Source of the DNA: Candidatus Epulonipiscium sp.
GTDB taxonomy: Bacteria > Bacillota > Clostridia > Lachnospirales > Defluviitaleaceae
DNA length: 64,000 bases
Direction of reading: 5' to 3'
Assembly (NCBI GenBank): GCA_012519205.1
Contig: JAAYQR010000004.1
Span: 16,796 to 80,795 of the forward strand
The position numbers and the translations under genes were made by a program. Below, in pieces: positions 26,851 through 36,879 of this stretch (its first letter is position 1; each line of letters opens with the position of its first letter). Under the pieces are notes generated by a model. It had not been told where the DNA came from, made no database searches, and was given only the letters and a program-made list of their open reading frames with translations.

Positions 26851-28959
26851 TTATAGGGTGATGGGTATACTAATAGATTTTTTCCCTGTTAATTCTTCAC
26901 TTCTTTCATCGACCCCTGAAGTTCCTACATAAAGAATAAAGTTTTTACTATCTAAGATTTTCTCTCCTGCATCATTGACTGCCTTTAAAGAATCAAAAGG
27001 AATAGATATGGTAATCTTTTTGCTTTCATTAGGATTTAAAAAAACTCTAGAAAATCCACATAAACTTGTATTCCTAACTGCATATTGTGATTCTTCATCT
27101 TTTATATAAACTTGTACTACATCTTCTGTTGCTATCGTTTCTTTATTTTCCAATGAAATTTCAACTTTTATATCTTTTTCAATCTCAACTACTTCTAGAA
27201 GCTCTGCACCGGTGCATACTATTTCCCCGTAGGTTAACCCATATCCAAAAGGGTATAACGGCTTTTCTTCAATATATCGATAAGTACGATTCTTCATGGA
27301 ATAATCTGTAAAGGATGGCATATTATCGAGGGTTTTATAAAATGTAATGGGAAGTTTTCCAGAAGGAGAAGTCTTTCCAAATAAGATATCTGCTACAGCC
27401 TTGCCTCCCCTTGCTCCCGGATACCAAGCCAGTAGTATTCCACTGCAGTTTTGATGAGCATAACTTAAATTAATGGCGCTTCCTGCTATAAGGCTAAGGA
27501 TAACTGGTTTACCCACTGCTACTATTCTTTCTAATAGCATTTTCTGCACTTCCGGTAATTCTAAATCCTTTTTATCCCCTGAGCCATAATTATTGCCCTC
27601 GTCTATTTCCTCCCCTTCTATTGTTTCGTCAAGACCAAGACATAAAATTACAACATCACTATGTTCTGCTACAGTTACTGCTTCCATAAGTCTATCATGG
27701 GATTGGGCTAAATTTTCAGTCCTATCCTTAACCAGTTCACATCCCTTTGAATATAATACACGAATATCTTCTCCTACCTCGTCTTGAATTCCTTCAAGTA
27801 AAGTAATATATCTTGAGGATGTTCCATAATAATTACCCTTAAGAGCAAGCCTACTATTGGCATTAGGACCGATAACTCCTATGGTCTTAACTTTACTTTT
27901 ATCAATAGGTAAAATATCATCATTCTTTAATAATACTATACTTTTTCTTGCTGCTTCAATAGCAATCTCTATATGTTCTTTAGATTCTACTACCTCATAA
28001 GGAATATTATCAAATTCACTACCTTCAAAAAGGCCTAATTTGAACCTAGTTGCAAATAATCTTTCCGCAGCCCTTGTGATATGTTCTTCTGTTATTAATC
28101 CTTCGCCTAAAGCTTGTAATAGTACCAAATACATATTACCACAATTTAAATCACAACCTGAATCAATGGCCAAGGCTACTGATTCTTGTGGAGTGCTAGT
28201 TACCATATGATACATATGAAAATCTTTAATTGCCCAGCAATCAGATACCACATGGCCTTCAAATTCCCATTTTTCTCTTAAAATATCTCGAAGAAGGGTA
28301 TAACTTCCACAGCAAGGTTCTCCATTAGTTCTATTATAAGCTCCCATAACTGATTCAACTTTGCCTTCTTTTACACAGGCTTCAAAAGCAGGTAAATATG
28401 TTTCCCATAAATCTTTTTGGTTTGTTTCAGCATTAAATTCATGGCGTAAATCCTCTGGGCCACTATGGACAGCAAAGTGTTTTGCACAAGCTGCCGATTT
28501 CATTACTTCCTTATCTCCTTGCAAGCCCTTTATAAAAGCTACCCCTAGTCTAGAAGATAAAAATGGATCTTCACCATAAGTTTCATGTCCCCTTCCCCAC
28601 CTAGGATCTCTAAATATATTTACATTTGGGGACCAAAATGTTAACCCTTTATATATATCTCTATCTTCGTGCTTTGTGCTTTCATTATATTTTGCTCTTC
28701 CTTCTTCGGCTATAATATCGGCAATCTTTTTTAAAAATTCTTCATCAAACATAGCCGCTAATCCAATTGCCTGAGGAAAACTAGTAGCTGTCCCAGCCCT
28801 AGCAACACCATGCAGTGCCTCATTCCACCAATTATAAGCAGGAATATTAAGTCTTTTAATTGCTGGTGAATTATAAGTAAGTTGACTTGCCTTTTCTTCT
28901 AGGGTCATTTGTGATACCAATTTTTTTGCTTTTTCCATATAAGAATTGTTAAGTTTCAT
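26851..28959 (-). CDS. Glycoside hydrolase family 3 (beta-xylosidase/beta-glucosidase type)
   Basis: 702 residues, complete GH3 with (alpha/beta)8 barrel, alpha/beta sandwich and a C-terminal fibronectin-III-like domain (about 600-695). The substrate-binding AKHFAVHS (K160, H161) and the nucleophile Asp240 in GHVVSDCWAI are present. NWWNEALHGVA near the N-terminus and SDC in place of SDW are features of the beta-xylosidase / alpha-arabinofuranosidase branch, so xylo-oligosaccharides are a likely substrate. There is no signal peptide, so the enzyme acts on imported sugars in the cytoplasm. It lies 17 bases downstream of the permease genes. Confidence 0.88.
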   Translation of the reverse strand: MKLNNSYMEKAKKLVSQMTLEEKASQLTYNSPAIKRLNIPAYNWWNEALHGVARAGTATSFPQAIGLAAMFDEEFLKKIADIIAEEGRAKYNESTKHEDRDIYKGLTFWSPNVNIFRDPRWGRGHETYGEDPFLSSRLGVAFIKGLQGDKEVMKSAACAKHFAVHSGPEDLRHEFNAETNQKDLWETYLPAFEACVKEGKVESVMGAYNRTNGEPCCGSYTLLRDILREKWEFEGHVVSDCWAIKDFHMYHMVTSTPQESVALAIDSGCDLNCGNMYLVLLQALGEGLITEEHITRAAERLFATRFKLGLFEGSEFDNIPYEVVESKEHIEIAIEAARKSIVLLKNDDILPIDKSKVKTIGVIGPNANSRLALKGNYYGTSSRYITLLEGIQDEVGEDIRVLYSKGCELVKDRTENLAQSHDRLMEAVTVAEHSDVVILCLGLDETIEGEEIDEGNNYGSGDKKDLELPEVQKMLLERIVAVGKPVILSLIAGSAINLSYAHQNCSGILLAWYPGARGGKAVADILFGKTSPSGKLPITFYKTLDNMPSFTDYSMKNRTYRYIEEKPLYPFGYGLTYGEIVCTGAELLEVVEIEKDIKVEISLENKETIATEDVVQVYIKDEESQYAVRNTSLCGFSRVFLNPNESKKITISIPFDSLKAVNDAGEKILDSKNFILYVGTSGVDERSEELTGKKSISIPITL

Positions 28960-28976
28960 TACATACCTCCTTATGT

Positions 28977-29816
28977 TTATCCTTTAATAGCCCCTGCCAT
29001 TAAACTTTCTTGAATTTTTCTGCTGGCAAACATATATACAATCAAGGTTGGGAAAGTGGCAATAACAAGAGCTGCCCCTATGGGCCCCCATGCAGTTGTA
29101 TAGGCCCCTGATAGGGTTTGAATACCTACAGATAAGGTTCTATATCTTGATTCACTAATAAAAATAACAGCAAACATAAGCTCATTCCATGCTTGTAGAA
29201 AAGTAAAAATAGCTATGGTAGAAAGTGCTGGCTTCATAAGGGGTAATATAATTCTAAAGAAAATCCCATACACTCCGCTTCCATCAATACAAGCTGCTTC
29301 CTCCAATTCTTTAGGGATACCCGAAATAAATCCATTGCAAATCATAATTGCCATAGCAAGGGCAAATGCAGTATAAGGTATAATTAATGCTTGATAGGAA
29401 TTGGTCATTTTTAAATTACGTAAAATTATAAATATAGGTAAAAGAGATGCATGGATTGGAACTGTAAGTCCTAGCATAAAAATGCTATTTAAAGCATTTC
29501 TCCCCTTCCATTCAAGCCTTGTTAAAGCATAAGATGCCATTAATGAAATCACTGTTGTTAATACAATTGTTATGGCTGTAACTATAAAGCTGTTTAAAAA
29601 ATACAGTCCCATATTACCAGTTGTTAATGCAGCCCTATAGTTAGACCACAACCATTCCCTAGGTAGCCCTATAACATTTTGCCCAAAGATTTCTCTGTTG
29701 CTTTTTAGGGAAAATGTCAACATCCAATAAAGAGGAAATAGATTTATTAAGGTCCATATAATTAATACAGAATATGTTATAACCTTTCCTATATCTGAAC
29801 TTCGTGACTTTTTCAT
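28977..29816 (-). CDS. Carbohydrate ABC transporter permease (MalG type)
   Basis: 279 residues with six membrane segments. The EAA loop is ELEEAACIDGSGVYGIFFRI near residue 178. The C-terminus ends in the MalG-type QESLMAGAIKG. The start ATG at 29816 directly abuts the stop of the partner permease at 29817, so translation is coupled. It pairs with the MalF-type protein to form the channel for the lipoprotein-bound sugar; no ATPase gene is in this locus, so a shared MsmX-type ATPase is likely. Confidence 0.92.
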   Translation of the reverse strand: MKKSRSSDIGKVITYSVLIIWTLINLFPLYWMLTFSLKSNREIFGQNVIGLPREWLWSNYRAALTTGNMGLYFLNSFIVTAITIVLTTVISLMASYALTRLEWKGRNALNSIFMLGLTVPIHASLLPIFIILRNLKMTNSYQALIIPYTAFALAMAIMICNGFISGIPKELEEAACIDGSGVYGIFFRIILPLMKPALSTIAIFTFLQAWNELMFAVIFISESRYRTLSVGIQTLSGAYTTAWGPIGAALVIATFPTLIVYMFASRKIQESLMAGAIKG

Positions 29817-30698
29817 CTACTCCACCTCCGTCTTAAATGCCTTTTGAATCCCAATGGCAAAGAAAAAGCATAAGAATATTATAAAAATAGCAATAGAACT
29901 ACCGAAACCATATCGGTTTCTCCCAAAAATCATATCTACCATTAATGTACTTGGTACTTCACTGGCATGAGCCGGTCCTCCATTAGTCAAGACATAAATT
30001 AAATCAAAAGCCTTAAGGGAGCCCGTTACTGCAAAGATAACACTAATTTTCAAAACTGGTTTAATCATGGGAATAATAATATGTCTTGCTATTTGCCATT
30101 CAGTTGCCCCGTCTATTTTAGCTGCTTCCCTGTAGTCATTTGAAATCGATTTAATGCCCGCATACATAAGAAGCATATGATATCCGACATATTGCCATAG
30201 TATTGGAACAAATACTGCCCCTAAGGCCGTTTCCTGAGTTCCCAGCCAAGGTTTTGCCCACTTACTAAGCCCTATAGCCCTTAGTGTAACATTTATAATA
30301 CCATATTCAGGATTATAGATTTTCATCCAGAGCTGTCCTATAACTACTGTCGAAATCAATACTGGTACAAAAAATACCGATACAAAAAATCCTTCTCCCT
30401 TTACCCCTTTTGATAATAACAATGCTAATCCAAGGGATATAGGTAGTTGAATAAATACAGATAAAAATGCAAGTAAAAACGCATTAATAAATGTTCTTTG
30501 GAACCCTGCCGACTTACTGGTGAACAATTCTAAGTAATTGCTAAATCCAATAAATGTTCCCTTGGTGATGCCATCCCATTTTAGTAGGCTATAGTATCCA
30601 GACATAAAAATTGGTAAAATTATAATACTAGCAAATAGTATAAGGGCGGGAAGGATAAATAAAAATATGGCAAGTTTGTTTCTTCTTACAGAATCCAT
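29817..30698 (-). CDS. Carbohydrate ABC transporter permease (MalF/UgpA type)
   Basis: 293 residues with six membrane segments. The N-terminal FLFILPALILFASIIILPIF and the EAA loop REAAKIDGATEWQIARHI match CUT1-family permeases. It follows the binding-protein gene after a terminator-like hairpin and abuts the MalG-type gene. Confidence 0.92.
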   Translation of the reverse strand: MDSVRRNKLAIFLFILPALILFASIIILPIFMSGYYSLLKWDGITKGTFIGFSNYLELFTSKSAGFQRTFINAFLLAFLSVFIQLPISLGLALLLSKGVKGEGFFVSVFFVPVLISTVVIGQLWMKIYNPEYGIINVTLRAIGLSKWAKPWLGTQETALGAVFVPILWQYVGYHMLLMYAGIKSISNDYREAAKIDGATEWQIARHIIIPMIKPVLKISVIFAVTGSLKAFDLIYVLTNGGPAHASEVPSTLMVDMIFGRNRYGFGSSIAIFIIFLCFFFAIGIQKAFKTEVE

Positions 30699-30742
30699 TT
30701 TAAACCTCCATTCTAATGCTTTCTTAGATTAAAACCTTTCAT

Positions 30743-30771
30743 AATAAAAGCGTGCAGAAATCGCACGCTCT
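30743..30771 (-). terminator. Intra-operon hairpin between binding-protein and permease genes
   Basis: On the minus strand AGCGTGC / GCACGCT with a 7-base loop, followed by TTTATTATG. Partial termination here would give more binding protein than permease, a common arrangement in CUT1 operons. Confidence 0.7.
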
Positions 30772-30779
30772 TATGAATT

Positions 30780-32084
30780 TTATTTGCTAAGCTGATTATC
30801 CATTCCCTTAGCAAAATCTTCAGGACTAATATTACCCATATACAGTTCTTGTAATAATGTTAAATATTCACCTGCGTCTTCCGCTTCCATTAAAGTATCA
30901 TACCAAATTGTAAACGATGTTGCTGTAGATGCAAGTTCTGCTACTTTTTTAGTAAGTTCAGGAACAGGACTATCATCGTAATCCACCTGCCAAGCCGCTA
31001 TGCCTGCTCCATCAAGATAAGCATATTTCGAAATACCTTTTGTTATTTCAAATGCTGCCTTAGCTGCAATGTCTTTATTAGGAGTTGCTGCATTTACCAT
31101 AAATGAATCCGTTGCCCCACCCATAAGGTCAGTTGCTTTCCCATTACCTCCTACCGCAGGGAATGGATATACATCAAAGTCTTCAGGATTTTCAGGGTCT
31201 GTTTGAATGGAACCTGCCATCCAACTTCCTGTTGTATACATTGCAGCGGTACCATTATAGAACATCGCACTGGCTTCATCATTAGATAACCCTGCTGCAC
31301 CTTCTGGAAAAGCACCCATATCTATTAATTCTCTAAGTTTAGCTGAGGCATTTATAAAATCGGCATCATTATAACTTTGTCCGGATTTTGTGAGGGCTGC
31401 ATTTACCTTTTCTGGTCCTGCCGATTTTAATACTAGGTTATCATGGGTCATGGCAATTACCCACGTATCCTTTGCACTAATACCTATTGGTGTGATACCA
31501 TTATCCTTCAATGTTTTACAAGCAGCTATAAATTCATCCCAGTTCGTTGGAACCTTTATTCCATTATCATCAAATAACTTTTTATTATAAAAAATTGCTG
31601 ATAATGGAGTTGTGAAAGTAGAACCATATAGCTTTCCATCATACATTACATTTGAAAGGGCTGCATCAGATATTTGACCTTGGTATGGTGCAAAATAATC
31701 ATCAAGAGGTAAAACCTTTCCTGCATCTATAAATGGTCTAGAAAACCCTCCGCCCCAGGTGAAGAATATATCTGGAAGTTCGTTAGCAGCTACTGCTGAC
31801 TTAATTTTTGTTTTATATGATTGATTTTCAAAAGTTTCGTGTTTAACTTTTACCCCTGCATTTGCCTCTTCAAAATCAGCTATCGCCCTTGTATAAGCAC
31901 TATGGAATGCGTCACTTTCTGTAGCAATGCTCCAAAGGGTTAGATTTGCCCCCTGTGTAGATGTATTTCCCTCTGTTCCGGGTGTTTCTCCTTGGTTAGG
32001 CTGGTTTGCCTGTTTACCACATCCTACGAAGATAGAAGCAGCCATAACTACGCATAGTAATGAACTTACTAGTTTTTTACTCAT
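30780..32084 (-). CDS. Extracellular sugar-binding lipoprotein of a CUT1 ABC transporter
   Basis: 434 residues when started at ATG 32084, which has AGGGGG 9 bases upstream and opens a lipoprotein signal peptide (MSKKLVSSLLCVVMAASIF) with lipobox VGC. A longer ORF reaching 32198 would add 38 residues before the signal peptide. The body follows the solute-binding family 1 pattern (VKHETFENQSYKTKIKSAVA, then LPDIFFTWGGG). It delivers sugar to the two permeases. The context (GH3 enzyme of beta-xylosidase type) suggests xylo-oligosaccharides or similar beta-linked sugars. Confidence 0.92.
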   Translation of the reverse strand: MSKKLVSSLLCVVMAASIFVGCGKQANQPNQGETPGTEGNTSTQGANLTLWSIATESDAFHSAYTRAIADFEEANAGVKVKHETFENQSYKTKIKSAVAANELPDIFFTWGGGFSRPFIDAGKVLPLDDYFAPYQGQISDAALSNVMYDGKLYGSTFTTPLSAIFYNKKLFDDNGIKVPTNWDEFIAACKTLKDNGITPIGISAKDTWVIAMTHDNLVLKSAGPEKVNAALTKSGQSYNDADFINASAKLRELIDMGAFPEGAAGLSNDEASAMFYNGTAAMYTTGSWMAGSIQTDPENPEDFDVYPFPAVGGNGKATDLMGGATDSFMVNAATPNKDIAAKAAFEITKGISKYAYLDGAGIAAWQVDYDDSPVPELTKKVAELASTATSFTIWYDTLMEAEDAGEYLTLLQELYMGNISPEDFAKGMDNQLSK

Positions 32085-32510
32085 CTTTAATTTCCCCCTC
32101 AAAAATTTATTTGATAATTTAATTATAGAGGGCTCTAATAGGTAATAAAAGGGATAATCTTTACTTGAATGTGTAATATTTTTACCTTTTTCCATCATTA
32201 TAGTCTTTTCCTCCTTGTTTTTGTGTTAAACTTGCACATATTTTAGATTGATTATAGAATAAAAATGTGAACTTAGCATTAAATATTTATGATAAATACT
32301 AAATTCATTGTTACTCTTTATATAACAAGAGCAATAAGAAATCCCCCTTGGTTTGTACTATATTTTTACCAATAGAGGAGATTATTATTACATATTCTTA
32401 TATTTTTTTAATTTTCCACTTATCTATCTATATTTAGCATTCCAGTATGACCAAAGAAATCTTTGGTCCTACTAATATGTCCGATGCCTAGTTTATCTCC
32501 TTTTTATATT
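32085..32510. other. Intergenic region with a weak promoter and a 20-bp palindrome
   Basis: 426 bases without a gene. On the minus strand a TATAAT (in the region around 32255) precedes the binding-protein gene, but no good -35 hexamer is found 16-18 bases upstream, as expected for a promoter needing an activator such as the YesN-type regulator. At 32449-32468 the palindrome GACCAAAGA-AA-TCTTTGGTC lies downstream of the HAD gene, without a T-run; it could be an operator or a weak terminator. Confidence 0.4.
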
Positions 32511-33164
32511 TTAAATCAAATTTCTTTTTAAATCCTCTACTGTTTCTGCAATATATGTGGGTTTTTCCAATTCAAGTTCCTCTAATGGACCAAATCCATA
32601 AAGTACCCCTATAGAATCTAATCCTAATTTTCTAGCCCCTATAATATCAAATTTTCTATCCCCTATCATTACAATCTTATTATAATTTGGATTGTCTATG
32701 TTTTCTATTACATCGGATATTATTTCTCCTTTATCAACCCGGCTCCCATCAAGGTTACTCCCTACAATCGACTTAAAAAACCGAGATATACCAAAATGTT
32801 CAAGAATCTTTTTAGCAAAAATTGTAGGTTTAGAAGTAGCAACATATAGGAATTTACCCCCGTTATATAATTCCTCAAGTAATTCATATATACCAGGATA
32901 GATAGCATTTTCATATAAGCCCTTTTCCGCAAAGTACTCCCTGTACTTCTTTATTGCCTCCTCCGTTTGTTCCTCAGTGAAATCATAAAATTCCATGAAG
33001 GAATCTTTTAAAGGAGGCCCTATAAATGGTACCAATCGATCCAAGCAGGATTCATTAATTCCAAAATGCTTTAAACTATATTGTATGGATTTGGTTATTC
33101 CTAATTTAGGATCTGTAAGGGTTCCATCTAAATCAAATAATATTATGTCATGTTCTTTAAACAT
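32511..33164 (-). CDS. HAD-superfamily phosphatase (phosphoglycolate phosphatase-like)
   Basis: 217 residues. Motif I DLDGTLTD near residue 11, motif II Thr/Ser in VATSKPT near residue 108, Lys of motif III and motif IV IGDRKFDIIGARKLG are intact, with an alpha-helical cap at about 17-80. ATG has AGGAGG 6 bases upstream. Relatives include PGP-like and 5'-nucleotidase-like enzymes; the substrate is not clear. It is transcribed alone, separated by a terminator from the operon to its right. Confidence 0.85.
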   Translation of the reverse strand: MFKEHDIILFDLDGTLTDPKLGITKSIQYSLKHFGINESCLDRLVPFIGPPLKDSFMEFYDFTEEQTEEAIKKYREYFAEKGLYENAIYPGIYELLEELYNGGKFLYVATSKPTIFAKKILEHFGISRFFKSIVGSNLDGSRVDKGEIISDVIENIDNPNYNKIVMIGDRKFDIIGARKLGLDSIGVLYGFGPLEELELEKPTYIAETVEDLKRNLI

Positions 33165-33311
33165 TGATTAACTCCTCCTAATAATCTTTTCATAATATAA
33201 ATATCTTATACCTATACCATTAATGAATTAATTCCTATTATAAGGATAATTTATATTGTGTCGACAGTCAACTTTCCAACCCAAATATAAAAGTGTGGAC
33301 AAACAAGCGCC

Positions 33312-33340
33312 AAAAAAGCTGACGATATGTCAGCCTTTTT
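33312..33340 (-). terminator. Terminator of the citrate operon
   Basis: On the minus strand GCTGAC / GTCAGC with a 5-base loop, flanked by A-rich and T6 runs, directly after the isocitrate dehydrogenase stop codon. Confidence 0.85.
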
Positions 33341-33346
33341 CTTGGT

Positions 33347-34507
33347 TTATATGGATTTGATTGTTTCCATTATATAATCTGCAAATTCCTCATTGGTTGC
33401 TCCGGTATCTCTTCCTGTTATAACTAGCTTTTTCTCGACACGGGAACAGATGTCCATTGCTTTATCAAGTTTTTCAGCTTCTCTTATGTATCCAATATGG
33501 GATAAAAGCATGGAAGCTCCGCGGATAACACTACTTGGATCTGCATATTTTGCTCTTCCCTCTTCTACCATTCTAGGTGCTGAACCATGAATTGCTTCGA
33601 ACATAGCATATCTTTTACCAATATTGGCACTTCCTGCTGTTCCTACTCCTCCTTGGAATTCAGCAGCTTCATCGGTTAAAATGTCCCCATAAAGGTTTGG
33701 AAGAACTAAAACTTGGAACTGAGTTCTTCTTTTTTCATCTACCAATTTAGCAGTCATAATATCAATATACCAATCATCCATTTCGATTTCAGGATAATCT
33801 TTAGCTACTTCCTTACAAATATTTAGGAATTTACCGTCTGTTGTTTTAACAACATTGGCTTTGGTTACGACAGTAACCCTTTTCTTACCATTGGCCCTTG
33901 CATAATCAAAAGCTGCTTTTGCTATCCTTTCAATTCCCTGGGTTGTCATTACTTTAAAGTCAAAAGCTATATCATCATTTAAATGAAATCCTTTAGAACC
34001 AAGTACATAAGCTCCTTCGGTATTTTCTCTGAAGAAAGTCCAATCTATACCTTGTTCCGGTACTCTTACAGGTCGTACATTGGCAAAGAGATCTAATTCC
34101 TTTCTCATTGCTACATTAGCGCTTTCAATATTTGGCCAAGGATCTCCTGCTCTTGGAGTGGTTGTAGGTCCTTTTAGTATTACATGGCATTCCTTAAGTT
34201 CAGCTAAAACGTCCTCTGGGATAGCCTTCATGGCTTTTGCTCTATTTTCAATAGTAAGTCCATCTATTGTCCTAAATTCTACTTTCCCTTTTTCTATTTC
34301 TTCCTTTAAGAGAAATTCTAAGATTCTCCCGGCTTGTGCTGTAATAGCAGGCCCAATGCCATCTCCCCCAGCAACCCCAATTATGATTTTATCAAGTTCC
34401 TGATAGTTGATAAAATCTTCCTGAGCTTTCATCATCTCTACTCTTTCCAACTGTTCTTCAATAAGTTTACCAAATTTCTCTTTTGCTTCTTCAATTATCG
34501 TATTCAC
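33347..34507 (-). CDS. Isocitrate/isopropylmalate dehydrogenase family protein, probably isocitrate dehydrogenase
   Basis: 386 residues from a GTG start with AGGAGG 7 bases upstream. The beta-decarboxylating dehydrogenase fold is clear: GVAGGDGIGPAITAQAGRIL, the substrate Arg region IESANVAMRKELDLFANVRP, ENTEGAYVLG, and metal-binding NLYGDILTDEAAEFQGG. The order in the operon (citrate synthase type, aconitase, this gene) indicates that it oxidises isocitrate to 2-oxoglutarate. Cofactor choice (NAD or NADP) is not decided from the sequence. Confidence 0.85.
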   Translation of the reverse strand: MNTIIEEAKEKFGKLIEEQLERVEMMKAQEDFINYQELDKIIIGVAGGDGIGPAITAQAGRILEFLLKEEIEKGKVEFRTIDGLTIENRAKAMKAIPEDVLAELKECHVILKGPTTTPRAGDPWPNIESANVAMRKELDLFANVRPVRVPEQGIDWTFFRENTEGAYVLGSKGFHLNDDIAFDFKVMTTQGIERIAKAAFDYARANGKKRVTVVTKANVVKTTDGKFLNICKEVAKDYPEIEMDDWYIDIMTAKLVDEKRRTQFQVLVLPNLYGDILTDEAAEFQGGVGTAGSANIGKRYAMFEAIHGSAPRMVEEGRAKYADPSSVIRGASMLLSHIGYIREAEKLDKAMDICSRVEKKLVITGRDTGATNEEFADYIMETIKSI

Positions 34508-34564
34508 AAATAACCCTCCTTTTAGTCATCCAGTAACCGAATACCTAACGTCCTAAGCACTAGA

Positions 34565-36850
34565 TTAGGATTTATAAAAATTGATTAGACACCCTGAAAG
34601 TATAATGTTTCTTTCATCGTCTGTCAAATCCGCCATTTCAAGGGTAAATTCTTTTAACTTGTCATGTACAACATATGCTTTAATTTCATTAGCTTTATTA
34701 GTTATTGCTTCCCTTATTCCAGGGATAAATATATAATCACCTTTTTCAAATGGTAATTCTTCTTTAAATATAAAGGGAAGCATACCCCAGTTAATAAGAT
34801 TGGAGCGATATCTTTTAGTAGCATACTCTTTTGCTATATTTGCCCACCCTCCTAGCACCTTTTGACAGCTTGCCGCCTGTTCTCTAGCTGAACCATCTCC
34901 TGGTTTAATGGCATATATAACACTACCTACTCCCGTACTGCCTACCTCTATATCTGTATAAACTTTTCTCACGGTTTTAAATATCTTTTTATAATCACTA
35001 CTAATTTCTAAAGGATTTTCCCCATTTAATCTTGCTTTTTCAATTATTTGTACCTTTTTTGCTTCCCCTACATAAGTAGGATCCTTCCTTGAAAGAGTGA
35101 ACTCTGCAAGGCCTAAGGGGTTAGAGCGATATGAAGAAGTTTCCCCTGAGGGTATCAATTCATCAGTTGTTGTAACAGGGTCTGTTATAACAGATGCTAC
35201 TTTAAGCATAATATTCTCTGTTAGTGGTGGCATATTAGGCCATGGTGTTATATTGGGGCCGTATTTAATTTCTACCCTATCATCCGCCTTGCCAAAGCCG
35301 TTATAAACCCTGTTGTCATAAACATCTTTTTTGAAATAATATTTGGGATTTGTAAAGTTTACATCAATATCTGTAGCTGCTGTAAGCAATCCTTTATTTG
35401 CCGCCGTTGCTGCAATTGAACGGGCATCCATAAGAGCAACTGATGCTATTTGTCCATCTCCCGGCTTTGAGCCCTCGCGGTTAGGGAAGTTCCTTGTTGT
35501 ATGCCTAATGCTCAAACCATTATTCGCTGGGACATCTCCTGCTCCAAAACACGGTCCACAAAAAGCGCTCCTTATAACTGCCCCTGCCGTAGCAAGTCTT
35601 GTCATAACACCATTTTCCATAAGAGTTATATTGATTGGCTGGCTGCCTGGGTATACACTAAGAGAAAAATTACCCGCTCCAGTAGATACTCCTCCTAAAA
35701 TATCTGCTGCATCACAGATATTTTCATAAGTACCGCCGGCACAACCAGCTATAACCCCTTGATCTACAATTAATTTTCCATTTCTTATTTTATCTTTCAA
35801 GGTAAATTTAATCTTTGAATTATCTAACTGTTTGATTGCTGTTTTTTCTACTTTATCTATTATCTCTAAAAGATTTGAATTTAAATCTTCAATAGTATAT
35901 ACATTACTTGGATGAAATGGCATAGCTATCATTGGTTTAATCTTTGATAAATCAACATAAACCATCCCGTCATAATAAGCGATATCTTTTGGTGAAATTT
36001 CAGCATATTCCCTAACTCTTCCGTGGATTTCATAGTATTCCTTAACCTTATTATCGGTAGTCCATATAGAAGATAAACAGGTAGTTTCCGTAGTCATAAC
36101 ATCTATACCACATCTAAAATCTACACTAAGATTTTTAACCCCATCTCCAACAAACTCCATCACCTTATTTTTAACATAGCCATTATCAAATACAGCTCCA
36201 ATAATCGCTAAGGCAACGTCTTGCGGCCCTACTCCCTTATTGGGAGTACCTGTAAGATATACCCCTACAACCTCTGGCTTATCGATATCATAGGTTTTAC
36301 CAAGAAGTTGCTTAACCAATTCAGGTCCCCCTTCTCCTACAGCCATGGTGCCAAGAGCACCATAACGGGTATGGCTATCAGAACCTATAATCATTTTGCC
36401 GCAACCACTCATCATTTCTCTCATATATGAATGAATAACTCCCTGATGAGTAGGTACATATATGCCGCCAAATCTTTTGGCCGCAGATAAACCATACATA
36501 TGGTCATCTTCATTGATTGTACCCCCAACGGCGCAAAGTGTATTATGACAATTAGTTAATACATATGGTATGGGGAACCTTTCAAGCCCACTGGCCATGG
36601 CGGTTTGTATGATACCTACATATGTGATATCATGAGAGGCCATTCTATCGAATTTTATTTTAAGTTTATCCATATTATCTGAAGTATTATGAGCCTCCAG
36701 AATCGAATAGGCCATAGTATTTTTGGAGGCTTCTGTCTTTTCTATGGTTTTTCCCATTTTTGATTTTATAATTTCCTGTGCATTAATGTTATCCTCAACT
36801 ATTTCTTGCCCATTAATTAAATAGGCTCCCCCTTTGAACAAATTAATCAA
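34565..36850 (-). CDS. Aconitase-family hydratase
   Basis: 761 residues from a TTG start at 36850 (AGGAG 9 bases upstream). Typical aconitase features are [15 protein letters not shown] near residue 155 and Fe-S ligand cysteines in [10 protein letters not shown] and [13 protein letters not shown]. The C-terminal swivel domain is present ([15 protein letters not shown] and [15 protein letters not shown]). It belongs to the bacterial hydratase/aconitase subgroup often linked to Re-citrate synthase genes. It should convert citrate to isocitrate. Gaps of 57 bases to the dehydrogenase and 29 bases to the synthase gene fit one operon. Confidence 0.88.
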   Translation of the reverse strand: MINLFKGGAYLINGQEIVEDNINAQEIIKSKMGKTIEKTEASKNTMAYSILEAHNTSDNMDKLKIKFDRMASHDITYVGIIQTAMASGLERFPIPYVLTNCHNTLCAVGGTINEDDHMYGLSAAKRFGGIYVPTHQGVIHSYMREMMSGCGKMIIGSDSHTRYGALGTMAVGEGGPELVKQLLGKTYDIDKPEVVGVYLTGTPNKGVGPQDVALAIIGAVFDNGYVKNKVMEFVGDGVKNLSVDFRCGIDVMTTETTCLSSIWTTDNKVKEYYEIHGRVREYAEISPKDIAYYDGMVYVDLSKIKPMIAMPFHPSNVYTIEDLNSNLLEIIDKVEKTAIKQLDNSKIKFTLKDKIRNGKLIVDQGVIAGCAGGTYENICDAADILGGVSTGAGNFSLSVYPGSQPINITLMENGVMTRLATAGAVIRSAFCGPCFGAGDVPANNGLSIRHTTRNFPNREGSKPGDGQIASVALMDARSIAATAANKGLLTAATDIDVNFTNPKYYFKKDVYDNRVYNGFGKADDRVEIKYGPNITPWPNMPPLTENIMLKVASVITDPVTTTDELIPSGETSSYRSNPLGLAEFTLSRKDPTYVGEAKKVQIIEKARLNGENPLEISSDYKKIFKTVRKVYTDIEVGSTGVGSVIYAIKPGDGSAREQAASCQKVLGGWANIAKEYATKRYRSNLINWGMLPFIFKEELPFEKGDYIFIPGIREAITNKANEIKAYVVHDKLKEFTLEMADLTDDERNIILSGCLINFYKS

Positions 36851-36879
36851 TTAAATCAGCTCCTGTTTATTATCTAATT

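Noticed and set aside
30780..32198. Longer binding-protein ORF starting at 32198
   Set aside because: The extra 38 residues precede the lipoprotein signal peptide; the ATG at 32084 has AGGGGG at proper spacing.
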